Assembly: GCA_965219305.1 (NCBI GenBank) | Contig: OZ244725.1 | Span: 4,340,001-4,404,000, forward strand | Reading direction: 5' to 3' | DNA length: 64,000 bases | From: DATHTS01 sp965219305 | GTDB taxonomy: Bacteria; Acidobacteriota; Blastocatellia; Pyrinomonadales; Pyrinomonadaceae | Shown: piece after piece, positions 1 to 10,257 of the stretch | Position numbering within the stretch: position 1 is the stretch's first letter | Layout of the letters: each line of letters starts with the position of its first letter | The notes under the pieces: generated by a model | Told to the model about the DNA's origin: nothing | Seen by the model: only the letters and a program-made list of their open reading frames with translations | The model's database searches: none | Made by a program: the position numbers and the translations under genes

Positions 1-2266
1 TCTTGTCGTTATAAACGCGAATAATTATCTGTCCGGCTACTCTATTTCCGATTAATGCGAAAACCGCTTGCAGATTCGGATCCTTTTTTATCTCTTCGCG
101 GAGTTTCGTTTCATTTTCTTCTAAAAATTCCGAATCTGTTTGTTTAAATGAAATGCCGCTGACGCTGTTGAACAATTCATCAAGCGGAAAATTTTCAAAA
201 TCATTTTTATCATTCGGAATAAACGCCGTCCGCGCACCGAGCAGTTTTGTTTCGCCCGTATATTTCGCCAGAATCAGCGAACGAGCCGTCGCGCTGTCTT
301 CCGATTCGAGATATCTTTCGGCGGCAAGTGCGAGCAATTTATCAGGACTATTTAAGAACATACCGACATTTTGCACAGGCAATTTAGCGCGAATGAGCCG
401 CGCCGCCGCCAGCAGGGAAATTCTCGTTTCCGTATTTGCACCATTTAAAACGCCAGCCATTTCGTTTTCGTTTTCGGAAATTACAGCCGTAATTCCGCCG
501 GCGAGATTATTTTTGCCTTTGATAAATGAAAGCTCACTCGGCACGCGCGTGCGAAGTTCGGCGCGGTTTATCAAAAGCAGTAAAACGGCTTCGGCATCAG
601 CCGCTCCGTTTTCCAACTGTTTTAACCTGTATAAATCAACGATGCGGCTGTCCCAATTTTGCATCAGATCATATAAAAACTTTGCCGTCGGCGGATCGGT
701 TTTTTGGATGTTCGGCAGACGTTCGATCAATCGTAAAATCAGAGCGTCGTCAGGCGGATTTTGATTCGAGACGATAAATCCGATGAATAAATTTATCGGA
801 ATCGGCTGAATTTCCGTGTCACTTTCTTCGTCCTCGACATCTCCGTAATCATATTGATAAAGCTGCGCCCGAAATTTACTTTCGCCGTCTTCGGAAGACA
901 TAAATTTGGCGAAGATTTCCAAATCCGCCATCTGTTCGGTAACGGAAAGTCCGCCGACGGCGATCAACGATTCGACTATGCTTTTACGATATTGGGTTGT
1001 TTTTTCGTCTTCCAACGCAAATCGGAGAGCGGAAATTGCTTCGGGCGGCTTAAATCTGATTAAAGATTGGGCGGCGGCGGCGCGTATTTTGTCTTTTTCG
1101 TTCATCACGATCGAGATCAAACCCGGCACGGCTTCCGGGATGTCGAGTTGACCGATGATTTTTATCAGTTCCAGTCTTTCGTCATCTTTCGATTCCTGTA
1201 TCCAATTTTTATCAGCCAACAGCGGAAGCATCAGACGGACGACTTCGATATTTTTTTCGCCGATAATCAACATCATATTTCGGACGGCGGCGGAACGTTC
1301 AGCCAATGTTCCTTCATTTATGAGTTTGGTCATTAAAGGAATCCACTTCTCGCGGCTTTTCGGCGAATGACGCGGCAGAGTTGTCAGTCCCGTATAATTT
1401 CGATTCTGCATTTCGAGCAAAGTTTCGTCAGACAAAAGCGACATATACCATTCATCGCGTCCTTCAAAATCTCCGCCTAAAACGAGCGCATCCATCGCCA
1501 GATCGCGCACTCCCGGATATGCTTTTTTGTCTTCGACGATCTTTTTTAATTCAATGCGGTAACTCTCGGCATCGCTCGTATTTTCTTCCCGTATCGCGCG
1601 ATGATAAAGAATAAATTTTGACAATGCGTAAGAAGCCGGATTTCCCGGATTGCTTTCCAGACGCGCGACTATCGTTCGCGCCCGTTCCCAGTCAACTTTC
1701 GCCAATGCGATAATTTCGTCATCACCTCGAATGTATTGATTTTCGTCCCGGACGTTCTGCGCCTCTTTATATAAATCGTCAATAAACAAATCGCTGTTAA
1801 ATTTCAGCCATCTTTGAATTTGATAAGCAGAATTTTCGCCTTTTTCAATACGGTCGCGGTAAATTCGTTTGACCGCTTCGGCAACTTCCGGGTCGGTCGG
1901 CAAAATTTTGAGATATTTATTGAGCAGTTCCGGGTTTTCTTCTATCGTATTAATTATTCTTTTGAGCGTTTCTTTTGAAGGCTTGACGTTGTAGCGAAAT
2001 TCGTTATAGGAATCATCCTGTTTTTCCCAATAATTTAACAAATCTTCAATCGGCGCGTCGTCAGGTGGCGGATTGCTCGGGTCGTAAAAATCGTCGGGAT
2101 ACATTTTTTGCGCTTTATCTGCAATTTTTTGCGGATTCTGCGGCGGCGGCGCGGGCAGATCGAGCAAGGTTTGTAATAATTTTTTTTGCTGTGCGGAAGT
2201 TTGTGCAAAAATAACGGATGAAAATATTAGAAAAGTAAAAATTACCGAGAAAAAAAAGCGTTTCAT
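1..2266 (-). CDS. Secreted helical-repeat protein, paralogue 1 (3' end outside window)
   Basis: The frame is open from an ATG at 2266 to the window edge (755 codons), so the C-terminus is missing. The N-terminus is a signal peptide (basic MKR, long Phe/Ile-rich core, FAQ cleavage region). It is followed by LLDLPAPPPQNP and then PPDDAPIEDLLNYW, two motifs shared with the next two genes downstream in this window. The last visible residues (IIIRVYNDK) align with FVRIYADRA and IRIYEDKIV in the paralogues, which confirms the frame. The body looks like alpha-helical HEAT-type repeats with LESEDS...AR... blocks. Function is unknown; export to the periplasm or outer surface is inferred from the signal peptide. 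It lies last in a minus-strand series of three paralogues, with 422 bp before it that could hold its own promoter. Confidence 0.85.
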   Translation of the reverse strand, partial: MKRFFFSVIFTFLIFSSVIFAQTSAQQKKLLQTLLDLPAPPPQNPQKIADKAQKMYPDDFYDPSNPPPDDAPIEDLLNYWEKQDDSYNEFRYNVKPSKETLKRIINTIEENPELLNKYLKILPTDPEVAEAVKRIYRDRIEKGENSAYQIQRWLKFNSDLFIDDLYKEAQNVRDENQYIRGDDEIIALAKVDWERARTIVARLESNPGNPASYALSKFILYHRAIREENTSDAESYRIELKKIVEDKKAYPGVRDLAMDALVLGGDFEGRDEWYMSLLSDETLLEMQNRNYTGLTTLPRHSPKSREKWIPLMTKLINEGTLAERSAAVRNMMLIIGEKNIEVVRLMLPLLADKNWIQESKDDERLELIKIIGQLDIPEAVPGLISIVMNEKDKIRAAAAQSLIRFKPPEAISALRFALEDEKTTQYRKSIVESLIAVGGLSVTEQMADLEIFAKFMSSEDGESKFRAQLYQYDYGDVEDEESDTEIQPIPINLFIGFIVSNQNPPDDALILRLIERLPNIQKTDPPTAKFLYDLMQNWDSRIVDLYRLKQLENGAADAEAVLLLLINRAELRTRVPSELSFIKGKNNLAGGITAVISENENEMAGVLNGANTETRISLLAAARLIRAKLPVQNVGMFLNSPDKLLALAAERYLESEDSATARSLILAKYTGETKLLGARTAFIPNDKNDFENFPLDELFNSVSGISFKQTDSEFLEENETKLREEIKKDPNLQAVFALIGNRVAGQIIIRVYNDK

Positions 2267-2688
2267 TGTTCTACATTGTCGTTAAAATTATTTATTGCAT
2301 TCAAAATTTAAATCTGAGGCGCGTCTTGCCGTAAGCAGATGTCTTCGTGCGGCAATCGGACATTTGATTGTCCAAAAAAAATGGAATAACAGCTAATTGA
2401 TGCGTTTAGCCGAGTTCGAGTTTATTATTTTCCGGTCAAAATTAATTTTATTTTAGAAGCTGTTTAGAAACTATTTTTTCCGCCCACGAAATACCCGAAT
2501 CAAACGAAAATAAAAAATAAAATTTTAAGCTCCCTCTTTTTCGTGCATTTCGTGGGCAAATTCTTGAATTTTCAAACAGTTTCCAAGAGAATAATTTGAA
2601 ATAATAATCTGCTCAACATAATTTTATCTCTCCTATTTTCAGACTTTGTGCGCTGAGTTACACAAACGGTTGCTCACAGTGAAAAAAA
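2267..2688. other. Intergenic region with a long imperfect hairpin
   Basis: This 422-bp gap separates two paralogues and has no supported gene. Its main content is the inverted-repeat element at 2452-2586, listed separately. The part next to 2266 would have to hold the promoter and ribosome site of paralogue 1 if that gene is transcribed on its own. I see no strong Shine-Dalgarno sequence there. Confidence 0.6.
2452..2586. repeat. Imperfect inverted repeat with 9-bp internal period
   Basis: Outer arms GAAGCTGTTTAGAAA and the complement of TTTTCAAACAGTTTC pair imperfectly. Inner arms GCCCACGAAATACCCG (from 2483) and the complement of CGTGCATTTCGTGGGC pair with about three mismatches. Inside the left arm the units acgaaatac, ccgaatcaa and acgaaaata follow each other every 9 bp. 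Related half-elements ending in TTTCGTGGGC occur at 34318-34346, and a similar hairpin lies at 33001-33100. It could act as a transcription barrier between paralogues 2 and 1, but no clear T-tract is present. Confidence 0.6.
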
Positions 2689-5600
2689 TTATTCGCTTTT
2701 TTTGAGCGGCAACGCCAAAAGTTGTCCCTGATGAACGAAATAAATTTTGTTTCCCGGCTCATCCACCCATAAATCCATACTGTCAAAAACGATGCGCGGA
2801 ATTTTAAGGAGCGGCGTAAAAGTCAGGTTTTTTGTATTATAAACTCCGACCTCAGTGGCTTCTTTTCCTTCAGCGGGAATCGCCGCCCAGAATTCGTCGG
2901 GCTTGCCGTTGGTTTGCAGCGGACGAAAAGTCTGCTGAACGAATGGTCTGACTTCACCTTTGACAGGCTGCATCGTTCCGGTTTCGACATCAAGCAGTTG
3001 GAATATGCCGTCCGTCATTCTTTCTTTTTCGTCATCATAATGACCACCGACGGCGATCAGCACTTTATTTTGTGAAGACAAAAAAATGATCGGTCTGACA
3101 AAATTTATATTCTCGCCGACTTTTATAAGTGTTTCCTTTCCCGTCTGAACATTGATGCGAACTAATAACTGATTGTCTGAATTGTCAACCAATTTCGCCG
3201 CTACCGCCCAACGCCCGTCCGGTGTAATAATCGGACTGTGATAAAAACCTTCTTGAAGTTTAACCGTCTGATTACCTTTTATTCTGTAAATTCCTTCTCC
3301 GTTTGTTCTGATTTCGACATTTCCGGCGCGGCTTTTCCATTTTTCGCCGTTTGATTGAACAGCCAGATTATCTTTGCGCGGAATTATTTCAAATCCCGGC
3401 GGCTGTCCGACGTAATCGCCGGGTTGACCGTCCTTTAAATTACGCCACGAAAATTCGTCATACAATCTCATCATTCGCCGTTTCTGGCTGTCGGTTTCAA
3501 GTTTTTCGTAATCGGAATCTTCACTCGCATTCTCGTATGCGGCGACATCGGCAAGGCGCAGTTCTTCATCAATCTGTCCGCGCCGCTCTTTATCTGCTAT
3601 CAACATTCTCATTTCCGCACCGTTTTTCCAGACGGTCAATACCGGAAATTTGTCATCGGCGTATAAAATTTCGAGTCCGGCGATGTCCTTTTCGAGATGA
3701 TATTTTAATTTCGCGGGCGGTTTTCGCATCTCTTCAAAAATCTTGTCGAGTCCGGCGAAAAAATCCGGCATTTTTTCGCTTTTGACAAAAATTCTGCGCC
3801 CGCCGCCTGCGCCGAGCATTAAAAGTTCGCGTCCTTCGCAACCGCCGCAATTGCCGATAAAAGGCGGCAATTCGCCGACATTATTGCGAGCGAGATAACT
3901 TTTCAGATAATCGAATTCCTGTGATGTCAGCGTCCGTTCACGATAACGCGCGGCATTTTCAGACCAACTGAAAACGGCGCGGTCGGCGTAGATTCTGACA
4001 AAGTTTTCATTATAAGCGTAAATTCCGAGAATATCCGCATTTTCCGTAATTTCCTGCTGTAGTTTTCTCTCCGCCGCCTGCATCGTTCCTTGTTCGGAAA
4101 GAACACTGAAAATCATATATGACGGCAAAGCGTAATTTTCGTTGACGCTCATAAAAAGTGCGCTGAGAAAATCCTGATTTCCGAGTTTTGTATTGTCGGG
4201 CGCGAAAAATGCCGTCGCGCCGAGAATTTTGGCTTTATTCGGATAAAGTGCGTAAATCAAATTCCGCGCCTGCGGCGAATCTTCGCTTTCGAGATAAAGT
4301 TCCGACGCTTTCGCCAGAACATTATTCGGATTTTTCAGAAGTGCGCCGACTGTCTGAACGGGAAACTTCGCGCGAATTAAACGCCCGCAACTTAGCAGGG
4401 CAATTTTTACTTCGGCATTGTCGCCTGCCAAAATTTGCGCGTATTCGCTTTCATTTTCCAGAATACAAGCTGTAATTCCGAGCGCGACCGGATTTGCATT
4501 ATTCCGCGCGGCGAAAATATCGTTCGATTGGTTCCCGCGCAGTTCTTTCCGCAAACTTAAAAGTTTAACGATAACATCGGAATCTGCTTTTCCGTTTCCG
4601 AGATCGGTCAGCATCAACGCGTTGATCGCCGGACCGTTCCAATTTTCGATGATTTTCCGCAACGCGTTTGCTACTGCCGGATTCGTATTTTCGAGCCTGT
4701 TTATCCGGCTGACGACGGCTGAGACGAGTTCGGATGACGGTTCGGAGATTTGCGCTACCTGCATTCCGAGAAGCGGTATAATATCGGCGGGATTGAAAAC
4801 TTCTTTATCGGGCGGTTTATTGTCCTTGTAAGCCATCGTATTTGCAACGGCGGTTACTCTGACAGACGGCATCACCATTGCTGAATCCTCTGCGGCAACA
4901 TCTTCCCGACTTAACGCCATATCGCCTTTCGCAGTCGAAATTGCAAAATTGCCGGACATTTTATCGTCATTTTCATTTATTTGATCTTTTACACTTTCGG
5001 CGACGGATTCAAGTGCGTCAATTTGTTCCGCAATCGAAAAACCGCCGGATTCCAAAATTGCGCGAACGACGGTATCTCTCTGCCAGCTTTCGACTTCGGG
5101 TAAAATGCGCCGCAACGCCGGAACTGCTTGTAAACTCTTTTGTTTGGCGAGCGCAGCAACCGCATCGCTTCTGTAAGGATATGTGCCTTCCGCATCAAAT
5201 TCGCTGTCGGATTCGATCATTTTATTTGAGTTCATCACCATAGTATTTGATGACATACTATTCGGCGAACCTGTTCTCTGCACACCTTTTTCGTCGAGCA
5301 TAGCGATCAAACCCGGCACGCTTTCCGGCATTTCGATTTGCGCCAAAACTCCCGCCAATGCTCTCCTAGCGCCGTTAAGGTCGTTTGCCCAATTCGGGTT
5401 TTCAAGCCACGGCAAAAGTGCTTCGACGATTTTCGGATCATTATCTCTAATCACCGTCAGTAAATTCCGCGCCGCCGCATTTCTTACGGTTTGATTGCCG
5501 GTTTTTACGAGTTGAATCATTTTGTCAACATATTTTTCCGGCGGAGAACGCATCAACAGCGTCGTCAAACCCGTGTAACTGCGTCCGCCGACGCGGAGAT

Positions 5601-6480
5601 CGAACAAACTTTCGTCAGACAAAAGCGAAAAATACCAATCGTCGCGTCCTTGAAAATCGCCGCCGTAAACAAGCGCGTCGAGAGCCAGATCACGATTTCC
5701 CGGTTTTGCACTTTTGTCTTCGACCGTTTTCATCAAAGCTTCACGGTATCTGTCGGCTTCGATAGAATTTCCTTCTTTTAATTCGTGCAGATAAAATGCC
5801 CAGTTTGCCAAAGTCTGCGAAATCGGTTGGTTCGGATCGTTAAGCATCCGGTTCAGCATCGGCAACGCTCTTTCCCAATCAACCTTTGCCAACGCAAGCA
5901 AGTCATCCTGATTCGTAATATAATCATTTGCATCCTTAACTTGTCCGGCATTTTGCGATAAATCGTCAACAAAATAATTGGTATTATATGTAAGCCATCT
6001 CTTTAATTGTTCGGATTGATAATTTTCCGGACTGTCATTGCTCAAAGAACGTTCATACATTCCTTTTACAAAATCAGCCGACGAAGGGGTTTTTGTCAAA
6101 ACATTCAGATAATTACCGATAATTTCGGGGTTTTTTTCGATTTCTCCCAAAATACGGCTTAAAACTTTATTTGAAGGCTCGATGGTTTGATTATAAACGC
6201 TGTCGAGAGAATTTTGTCGTTCCCAATAAGCAAGTAAATCTTCAATCGGCGCATCGTCGGCAGGTGGTTTTTCCTGGTCGAAAAACTCCGGTGAACGCGA
6301 AGTATTATTACCCGAAAGTCCGACAAAATTCGGGTTCGGCGGCGGCGGCGCAGGCAGATTCAATAACTCGTATAAAACATTATTCTGCGCTTTACTTTTC
6401 GGCGAAAAAACGAAGGCACCAAAGACGAGTAAAAACACAAAGAGAGAAAGAGTGACGTATAGATTTTTCATTTCGGGCAA
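2689..6480 (-). CDS. Secreted helical-repeat/propeller-like protein, paralogue 2
   Basis: Protein of 1263 residues, complete. Residues 1-31 form a signal peptide ending near KAQ. LPAPPPP lies at 42-48, and the family motif PPADDAPIEDLLAYWERQN at about 72-90. Residues of roughly 150-750 look like HEAT-type helical pairs (for example ALLPWLENPNWA and LYLESEDSPQARNLIYAL). A middle part carries a CGGCEG cluster, which paralogue 3 matches only loosely with CHHNC. The C-terminal 300 residues are beta-rich with repeated strand-turn units (DGRWAVAAKL, NKVLIAVGG, DEFWAAI), resembling a propeller. No enzyme motif was recognised. It probably acts outside the cytoplasm. It starts 77 bp after paralogue 3 on the same strand, so co-transcription is likely. 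Confidence 0.85.
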   Translation of the reverse strand: MPEMKNLYVTLSLFVFLLVFGAFVFSPKSKAQNNVLYELLNLPAPPPPNPNFVGLSGNNTSRSPEFFDQEKPPADDAPIEDLLAYWERQNSLDSVYNQTIEPSNKVLSRILGEIEKNPEIIGNYLNVLTKTPSSADFVKGMYERSLSNDSPENYQSEQLKRWLTYNTNYFVDDLSQNAGQVKDANDYITNQDDLLALAKVDWERALPMLNRMLNDPNQPISQTLANWAFYLHELKEGNSIEADRYREALMKTVEDKSAKPGNRDLALDALVYGGDFQGRDDWYFSLLSDESLFDLRVGGRSYTGLTTLLMRSPPEKYVDKMIQLVKTGNQTVRNAAARNLLTVIRDNDPKIVEALLPWLENPNWANDLNGARRALAGVLAQIEMPESVPGLIAMLDEKGVQRTGSPNSMSSNTMVMNSNKMIESDSEFDAEGTYPYRSDAVAALAKQKSLQAVPALRRILPEVESWQRDTVVRAILESGGFSIAEQIDALESVAESVKDQINENDDKMSGNFAISTAKGDMALSREDVAAEDSAMVMPSVRVTAVANTMAYKDNKPPDKEVFNPADIIPLLGMQVAQISEPSSELVSAVVSRINRLENTNPAVANALRKIIENWNGPAINALMLTDLGNGKADSDVIVKLLSLRKELRGNQSNDIFAARNNANPVALGITACILENESEYAQILAGDNAEVKIALLSCGRLIRAKFPVQTVGALLKNPNNVLAKASELYLESEDSPQARNLIYALYPNKAKILGATAFFAPDNTKLGNQDFLSALFMSVNENYALPSYMIFSVLSEQGTMQAAERKLQQEITENADILGIYAYNENFVRIYADRAVFSWSENAARYRERTLTSQEFDYLKSYLARNNVGELPPFIGNCGGCEGRELLMLGAGGGRRIFVKSEKMPDFFAGLDKIFEEMRKPPAKLKYHLEKDIAGLEILYADDKFPVLTVWKNGAEMRMLIADKERRGQIDEELRLADVAAYENASEDSDYEKLETDSQKRRMMRLYDEFSWRNLKDGQPGDYVGQPPGFEIIPRKDNLAVQSNGEKWKSRAGNVEIRTNGEGIYRIKGNQTVKLQEGFYHSPIITPDGRWAVAAKLVDNSDNQLLVRINVQTGKETLIKVGENINFVRPIIFLSSQNKVLIAVGGHYDDEKERMTDGIFQLLDVETGTMQPVKGEVRPFVQQTFRPLQTNGKPDEFWAAIPAEGKEATEVGVYNTKNLTFTPLLKIPRIVFDSMDLWVDEPGNKIYFVHQGQLLALPLKKSE

Positions 6481-6557
6481 AACTCCAAAAGGGCGTTACT
6501 GATTTAATATACTATTTTTCGCGGAAAATCAACGAAAATTTTGGAATCCGGCAAAAT

Positions 6558-9500
6558 TTATCTGATTTTGGAAGGCAGCGGCAAACTCAACAGATGGCTC
6601 TCGCCGAAATATGAACCTTTATAAATAAAATAAACTTTCCCATGAGTTTCATCAACCCAAATATCCATACTATCCAAACTAATATCAGGAACAATCAAAA
6701 CCGTCTCAAACGCAAAATTTTTCTCATCATAACGCCCGATGTCTGTTTGATTTTTGTCTCTGTCATAAATCGCCGCCCAAAATTCATTAGAATTTCCCGT
6801 AGATTGCAATGGGCGAAAATTTTGTTGAATCAAAGGACGAAATTCGCCTTTGACGAGTTCTGTTTTTCCAGTCGCCGCATCGAGCAGATAATATTCCGGC
6901 GTTTCGGGACTGGGATTATCTTTTTTATCGAAATTACCGTAATTGTCCTTTGCACGATAAAGCAAAACTTTATTATGTGCGGGAATAAAACCAACAGGAT
7001 TAAAATTATCGGCGGGCGAAATGTTTACTTTATATTCTTTGTTCGTCTGCAAATTTATACGGACGACATCATTCGGACTCGCCCAACTTCCGACCGTTTT
7101 CGCCGCGACAACCCAATTTCCGCTGACAAACGGAAACGCATATAATCCGTCTTTTATTTGAATTCGTTCGGCGCGATTTACTTTCCACAGACCGCCTTTT
7201 GAATATTCTCCGGCGCGGATTTCGTAATTTCCGGTTTTTGCCTGCCAGATGCTTTCATTTGAATTTAAATCTTTGATCGCGGGAAACGTCAATTTGTCGC
7301 GCAAAAAGGGAACTTCAACAGGTTCGGAAACTGCATCGGCAAGTTTGCCGTTTTCCAATTTTTTCCACTCAAAATGCTCGACTTCTCTCTGCGTTTTTCT
7401 TTCAAAACTGCGTCTTTCCTTGTCCTCGTAATCCAATTCTTCATTCTTATAATCTGCCGAATCCGACTGTTCGATTTCATCTTTAATCTGATTTTTTCTG
7501 ATTTCATCTTCAATCAAAACGCGAAAATCATCGCCTTTTTTCCAGATCGCTCGCGGGCTGAAATTTTCATCTGCCAGAATGACTTCCAGACCTTTGATTT
7601 TGTCCGATAAATTATAATGAAGTTTCGCGTCTTTCGTTTGCAGATTCTCGAATAAATCGTAATAGGGCTTTAATCTGTAAAACGCCGTGAACATATATAA
7701 TCTGCGCCCGCCGTTGCGGTTCAAAATAACAAATTCGTCTGACGCGCAGTTGTGATGACAATCGCCGCGCACGGGCGGACGATTGTAAATATTCATTTCA
7801 AAAACTTGTCGGTGAAATGCGTCGAATTCTTCTTTTTTCAAAATTCTCTCGCGGTATCGTGCTTTGTCCAAATTCCAACGATAGACGATTTTGTCCTCGT
7901 AAATTCTGATGCGGTGTGCGCCGAGCGAGAAAATTTGCTGTAAATTATCGTCTTCGAGAACTTCTCTGCGAAGCTCGTTTTCTATTTTATTGAAATTATC
8001 GGAATAAGAAGACGAAACATTTGCCGGATCAAAAGATTCTCTCGCACCCAAAAGCAAAGCCTCGTTCGGATGTTTCGCCCAGACGAGTTTTCGCGCTTCC
8101 GGCGAATCTTCCGATTCCAAATATCTCTCGGCGGCGAGCGCGAAAAGTTTGTTTTCGCTGTTTAAATAAACACCGACTTCATTAACCGGCAATTCGGCGC
8201 GAATCAAACGCGCACACGCCATCGTTCCGAGCTGTTTTTCCGCGTCCTGACTACGAAACGCCGATAAAATATTGTTGTCTTCCATCAAAAGACACGCCGC
8301 CAACGCGCCCGCCAGACCGCTTTTCCCGCGCATCGCGTAAAGATCGTTTTCGACTCTTTCTTTCAACTCGAACCGACGATCTAACGCGCCCGAAATCGTT
8401 TCAATATCAGCTTTTCCGTCGGAAATCTTCCGCAAAATCTCCAAATCAACAATGCGACCTTGCCATTTTGTCATTATCTCCGACAAAATTTTCGCAACTT
8501 CCGGTTTTTCCTTTTGCAAAACTTTCTGCCGTTCGATTGCCCGCAGAATTAAATTTTCTTCCGGTTCATTTTGATTCGCCAGATATTTTCCGAGGCTGAT
8601 TTGCAGCGGCAAAGCTTCATCGAAACTGAAATAAGCCTTCTCGACTTTTTCATAACCTTCCGGCGTGGAAATCGCTTCGGCATAAATTTCAATTGCCGAC
8701 ATCTGTTCGTCGACCGAAAATCCGCCGCTGGCAATCAAAGCGCGGTAAAAATACGGACGATCGTCTTCGCGCTCGGTTTTTGCCAAAGCACTTTTTAGTG
8801 CCGGAATTGCCCGCGCATCTTTGTATTTAACTAAAACTTCTGCCGCGTATTTCGCATAATCTTCGTCATTTTCAACAACCCAAATTAACGGCAAAACGCT
8901 TTCCGGCATATCGATTTCGTCCATGCTCTGAATCAAACGAAGTCTGCCCATTGACATGTCTTTTGCCCAATCAGGATTTGAAATCCACGGCAAAAGCGGC
9001 GCGAGAGCGTCTTTGCGTGCGCTTTTAATCTGAAACTGAACTAATCCGTTCACGGCGGCATTGTGAATCGCGGGATTTGCATTTCCGACAAGTTTTGCCA
9101 GAATCGGAATCCATTTCTCGGGATTTTTTTGTGCAATATAATTCAGCGGATGCGCGACTTCATTTCCGCCGAATTCCAATTCCAAAAGCGTCGAATCACT
9201 CAACAGCGAGACATACCAATCGTTGCTTCCTTGCCAGTCTTCATTTTGATTTAATGCATCAAACGCCGCGTCTCTATCTCTGCTCGGAGAATTTTTATCT
9301 TCGACAATTTTCTGAAATTCGCTTCGATATTTTTCAGATTCGCTCGAATTTTCAGTTTTGATCGCGTGTTCATAAATCAATCTTTTAGCTAAAAACGCCG
9401 TGCGCGGATTGCTCGAATCGGTTTCAAATCTTCGCAAAAGCGGTTCGGCTTTTTCCCAATCGACTTTTGCCAGAGCGCGAAGTTCTTTCTCATTGATTAC

Positions 9501-10037
9501 TGAATTATAAGTTTTGTGATCTTTTGCACCGACTGCTTCGGCATACAATTCATCGGAGTAATATTTGCTTTTAAATTTTAACCAAGCTTTCACCTTTGTG
9601 CGCCAATCTTCATCGAAAGTCTGTCCGCTGTTGTCAAAAATTTCTTTAACTTTCGCCGCTATCTCTTCATCAACAGACAGCAAATTTAAAACATTCGTCA
9701 GATTCTCCGGTTTGTCATTTAACGATTCGATCAATCTTTGCAAAGTTTCATCACTCGGCTTAATCTTGTTCGGATGTGCAGCCGTAATTGCATTTTGCCG
9801 AGTCCAAAAATCAATCAAATCCACAATCGGCGCGTCGTCCGGCGGGACGTTCTCTTTTTTGTAAAATTCTTCGGAGCGCGGAGTTTTTTCTTCACCGCTT
9901 TCCTCAACATCGTCCGGCGCAGAATAAGGCGGCGGCGCGGGAAGATCGAGCAGTTGGCGCAGCAGGGAAGATTGCTGGGCGAAAAGATTGATGTTGAAAA
10001 ATGTGCAGATGACGGCGGCAAATATGAGTTTTTTCAT
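6558..10037 (-). CDS. Secreted helical-repeat/propeller-like protein, paralogue 3
   Basis: Protein of 1159 residues, complete, first in the transcription order of the three paralogues. It has a signal peptide (1-20, ending LFAQ), LPAPPPY at 32-38 and the family motif VPPDDAPIVDLIDFWTRQN at about 64-82. A long helical-repeat region includes ALLPWISNPDWA and RYLESEDSPEARKLVWAKHP. Next comes a CHHNC-containing segment, a charged stretch rich in Asp/Glu/Lys (about 860-900), and a beta-rich C-terminal part with NSNEFWAAIYD. Compared with paralogue 2 it is shorter mainly in the Met/Asp/Ser-rich insertion of the repeat region. Function is unknown. The three genes look like an old tandem expansion, since identity is moderate and concentrated in motifs. 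Confidence 0.85.
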   Translation of the reverse strand: MKKLIFAAVICTFFNINLFAQQSSLLRQLLDLPAPPPYSAPDDVEESGEEKTPRSEEFYKKENVPPDDAPIVDLIDFWTRQNAITAAHPNKIKPSDETLQRLIESLNDKPENLTNVLNLLSVDEEIAAKVKEIFDNSGQTFDEDWRTKVKAWLKFKSKYYSDELYAEAVGAKDHKTYNSVINEKELRALAKVDWEKAEPLLRRFETDSSNPRTAFLAKRLIYEHAIKTENSSESEKYRSEFQKIVEDKNSPSRDRDAAFDALNQNEDWQGSNDWYVSLLSDSTLLELEFGGNEVAHPLNYIAQKNPEKWIPILAKLVGNANPAIHNAAVNGLVQFQIKSARKDALAPLLPWISNPDWAKDMSMGRLRLIQSMDEIDMPESVLPLIWVVENDEDYAKYAAEVLVKYKDARAIPALKSALAKTEREDDRPYFYRALIASGGFSVDEQMSAIEIYAEAISTPEGYEKVEKAYFSFDEALPLQISLGKYLANQNEPEENLILRAIERQKVLQKEKPEVAKILSEIMTKWQGRIVDLEILRKISDGKADIETISGALDRRFELKERVENDLYAMRGKSGLAGALAACLLMEDNNILSAFRSQDAEKQLGTMACARLIRAELPVNEVGVYLNSENKLFALAAERYLESEDSPEARKLVWAKHPNEALLLGARESFDPANVSSSYSDNFNKIENELRREVLEDDNLQQIFSLGAHRIRIYEDKIVYRWNLDKARYRERILKKEEFDAFHRQVFEMNIYNRPPVRGDCHHNCASDEFVILNRNGGRRLYMFTAFYRLKPYYDLFENLQTKDAKLHYNLSDKIKGLEVILADENFSPRAIWKKGDDFRVLIEDEIRKNQIKDEIEQSDSADYKNEELDYEDKERRSFERKTQREVEHFEWKKLENGKLADAVSEPVEVPFLRDKLTFPAIKDLNSNESIWQAKTGNYEIRAGEYSKGGLWKVNRAERIQIKDGLYAFPFVSGNWVVAAKTVGSWASPNDVVRINLQTNKEYKVNISPADNFNPVGFIPAHNKVLLYRAKDNYGNFDKKDNPSPETPEYYLLDAATGKTELVKGEFRPLIQQNFRPLQSTGNSNEFWAAIYDRDKNQTDIGRYDEKNFAFETVLIVPDISLDSMDIWVDETHGKVYFIYKGSYFGESHLLSLPLPSKIR

Positions 10038-10100
10038 AACTTTGGTTAATGAAATTTATTGATTTTAACTTTCCCTTTGATTAGACACGCGCCATTTTGG

Positions 10101-10118
10101 TTTGTTCCCGTGAACAAA
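10101..10118. promoter_or_regulatory. Short palindrome upstream of the paralogue cluster
   Basis: TTTGTTC and GAACAAA face each other across CCGT, 64-81 bp upstream of the start codon of paralogue 3. The position and symmetry fit an operator for a dimeric regulator, but a chance palindrome is possible. No regulator is identified. Confidence 0.25.
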
Positions 10119-10133
10119 AATATTTTGATCTTT

Positions 10134-10228
10134 TAACTATTATCTATCATCTTTCAACTATTTCGTTCAGGTTTAATCGAAAACTATCGAAAATATAATT
10201 GAAAGATGATAGTTGATAATTGATAGAT
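10134..10228. repeat. Heptad-periodic hairpin element
   Basis: Repeats of about 7 bp (aactatt, atctatc, atctttc on the left; gatgata, gttgata, attgata on the right) form inverted arms. The perfect core is TATCATCTTTCAA at 10145-10157 against its complement at 10199-10211. The element lies between prmA and paralogue 3, both on the minus strand. It belongs to the dispersed family described under findings. Confidence 0.75.
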
Positions 10229-10257
10229 TTTTGATGCGTAAACAAATGTCAGCTTTT

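Noticed and set aside
3351..3785. Plus-strand open frames inside the minus-strand paralogues
   Set aside because: They are shadows of strongly coding minus-strand genes, rich in Arg and Ser/Cys, with no start signals or domain patterns.
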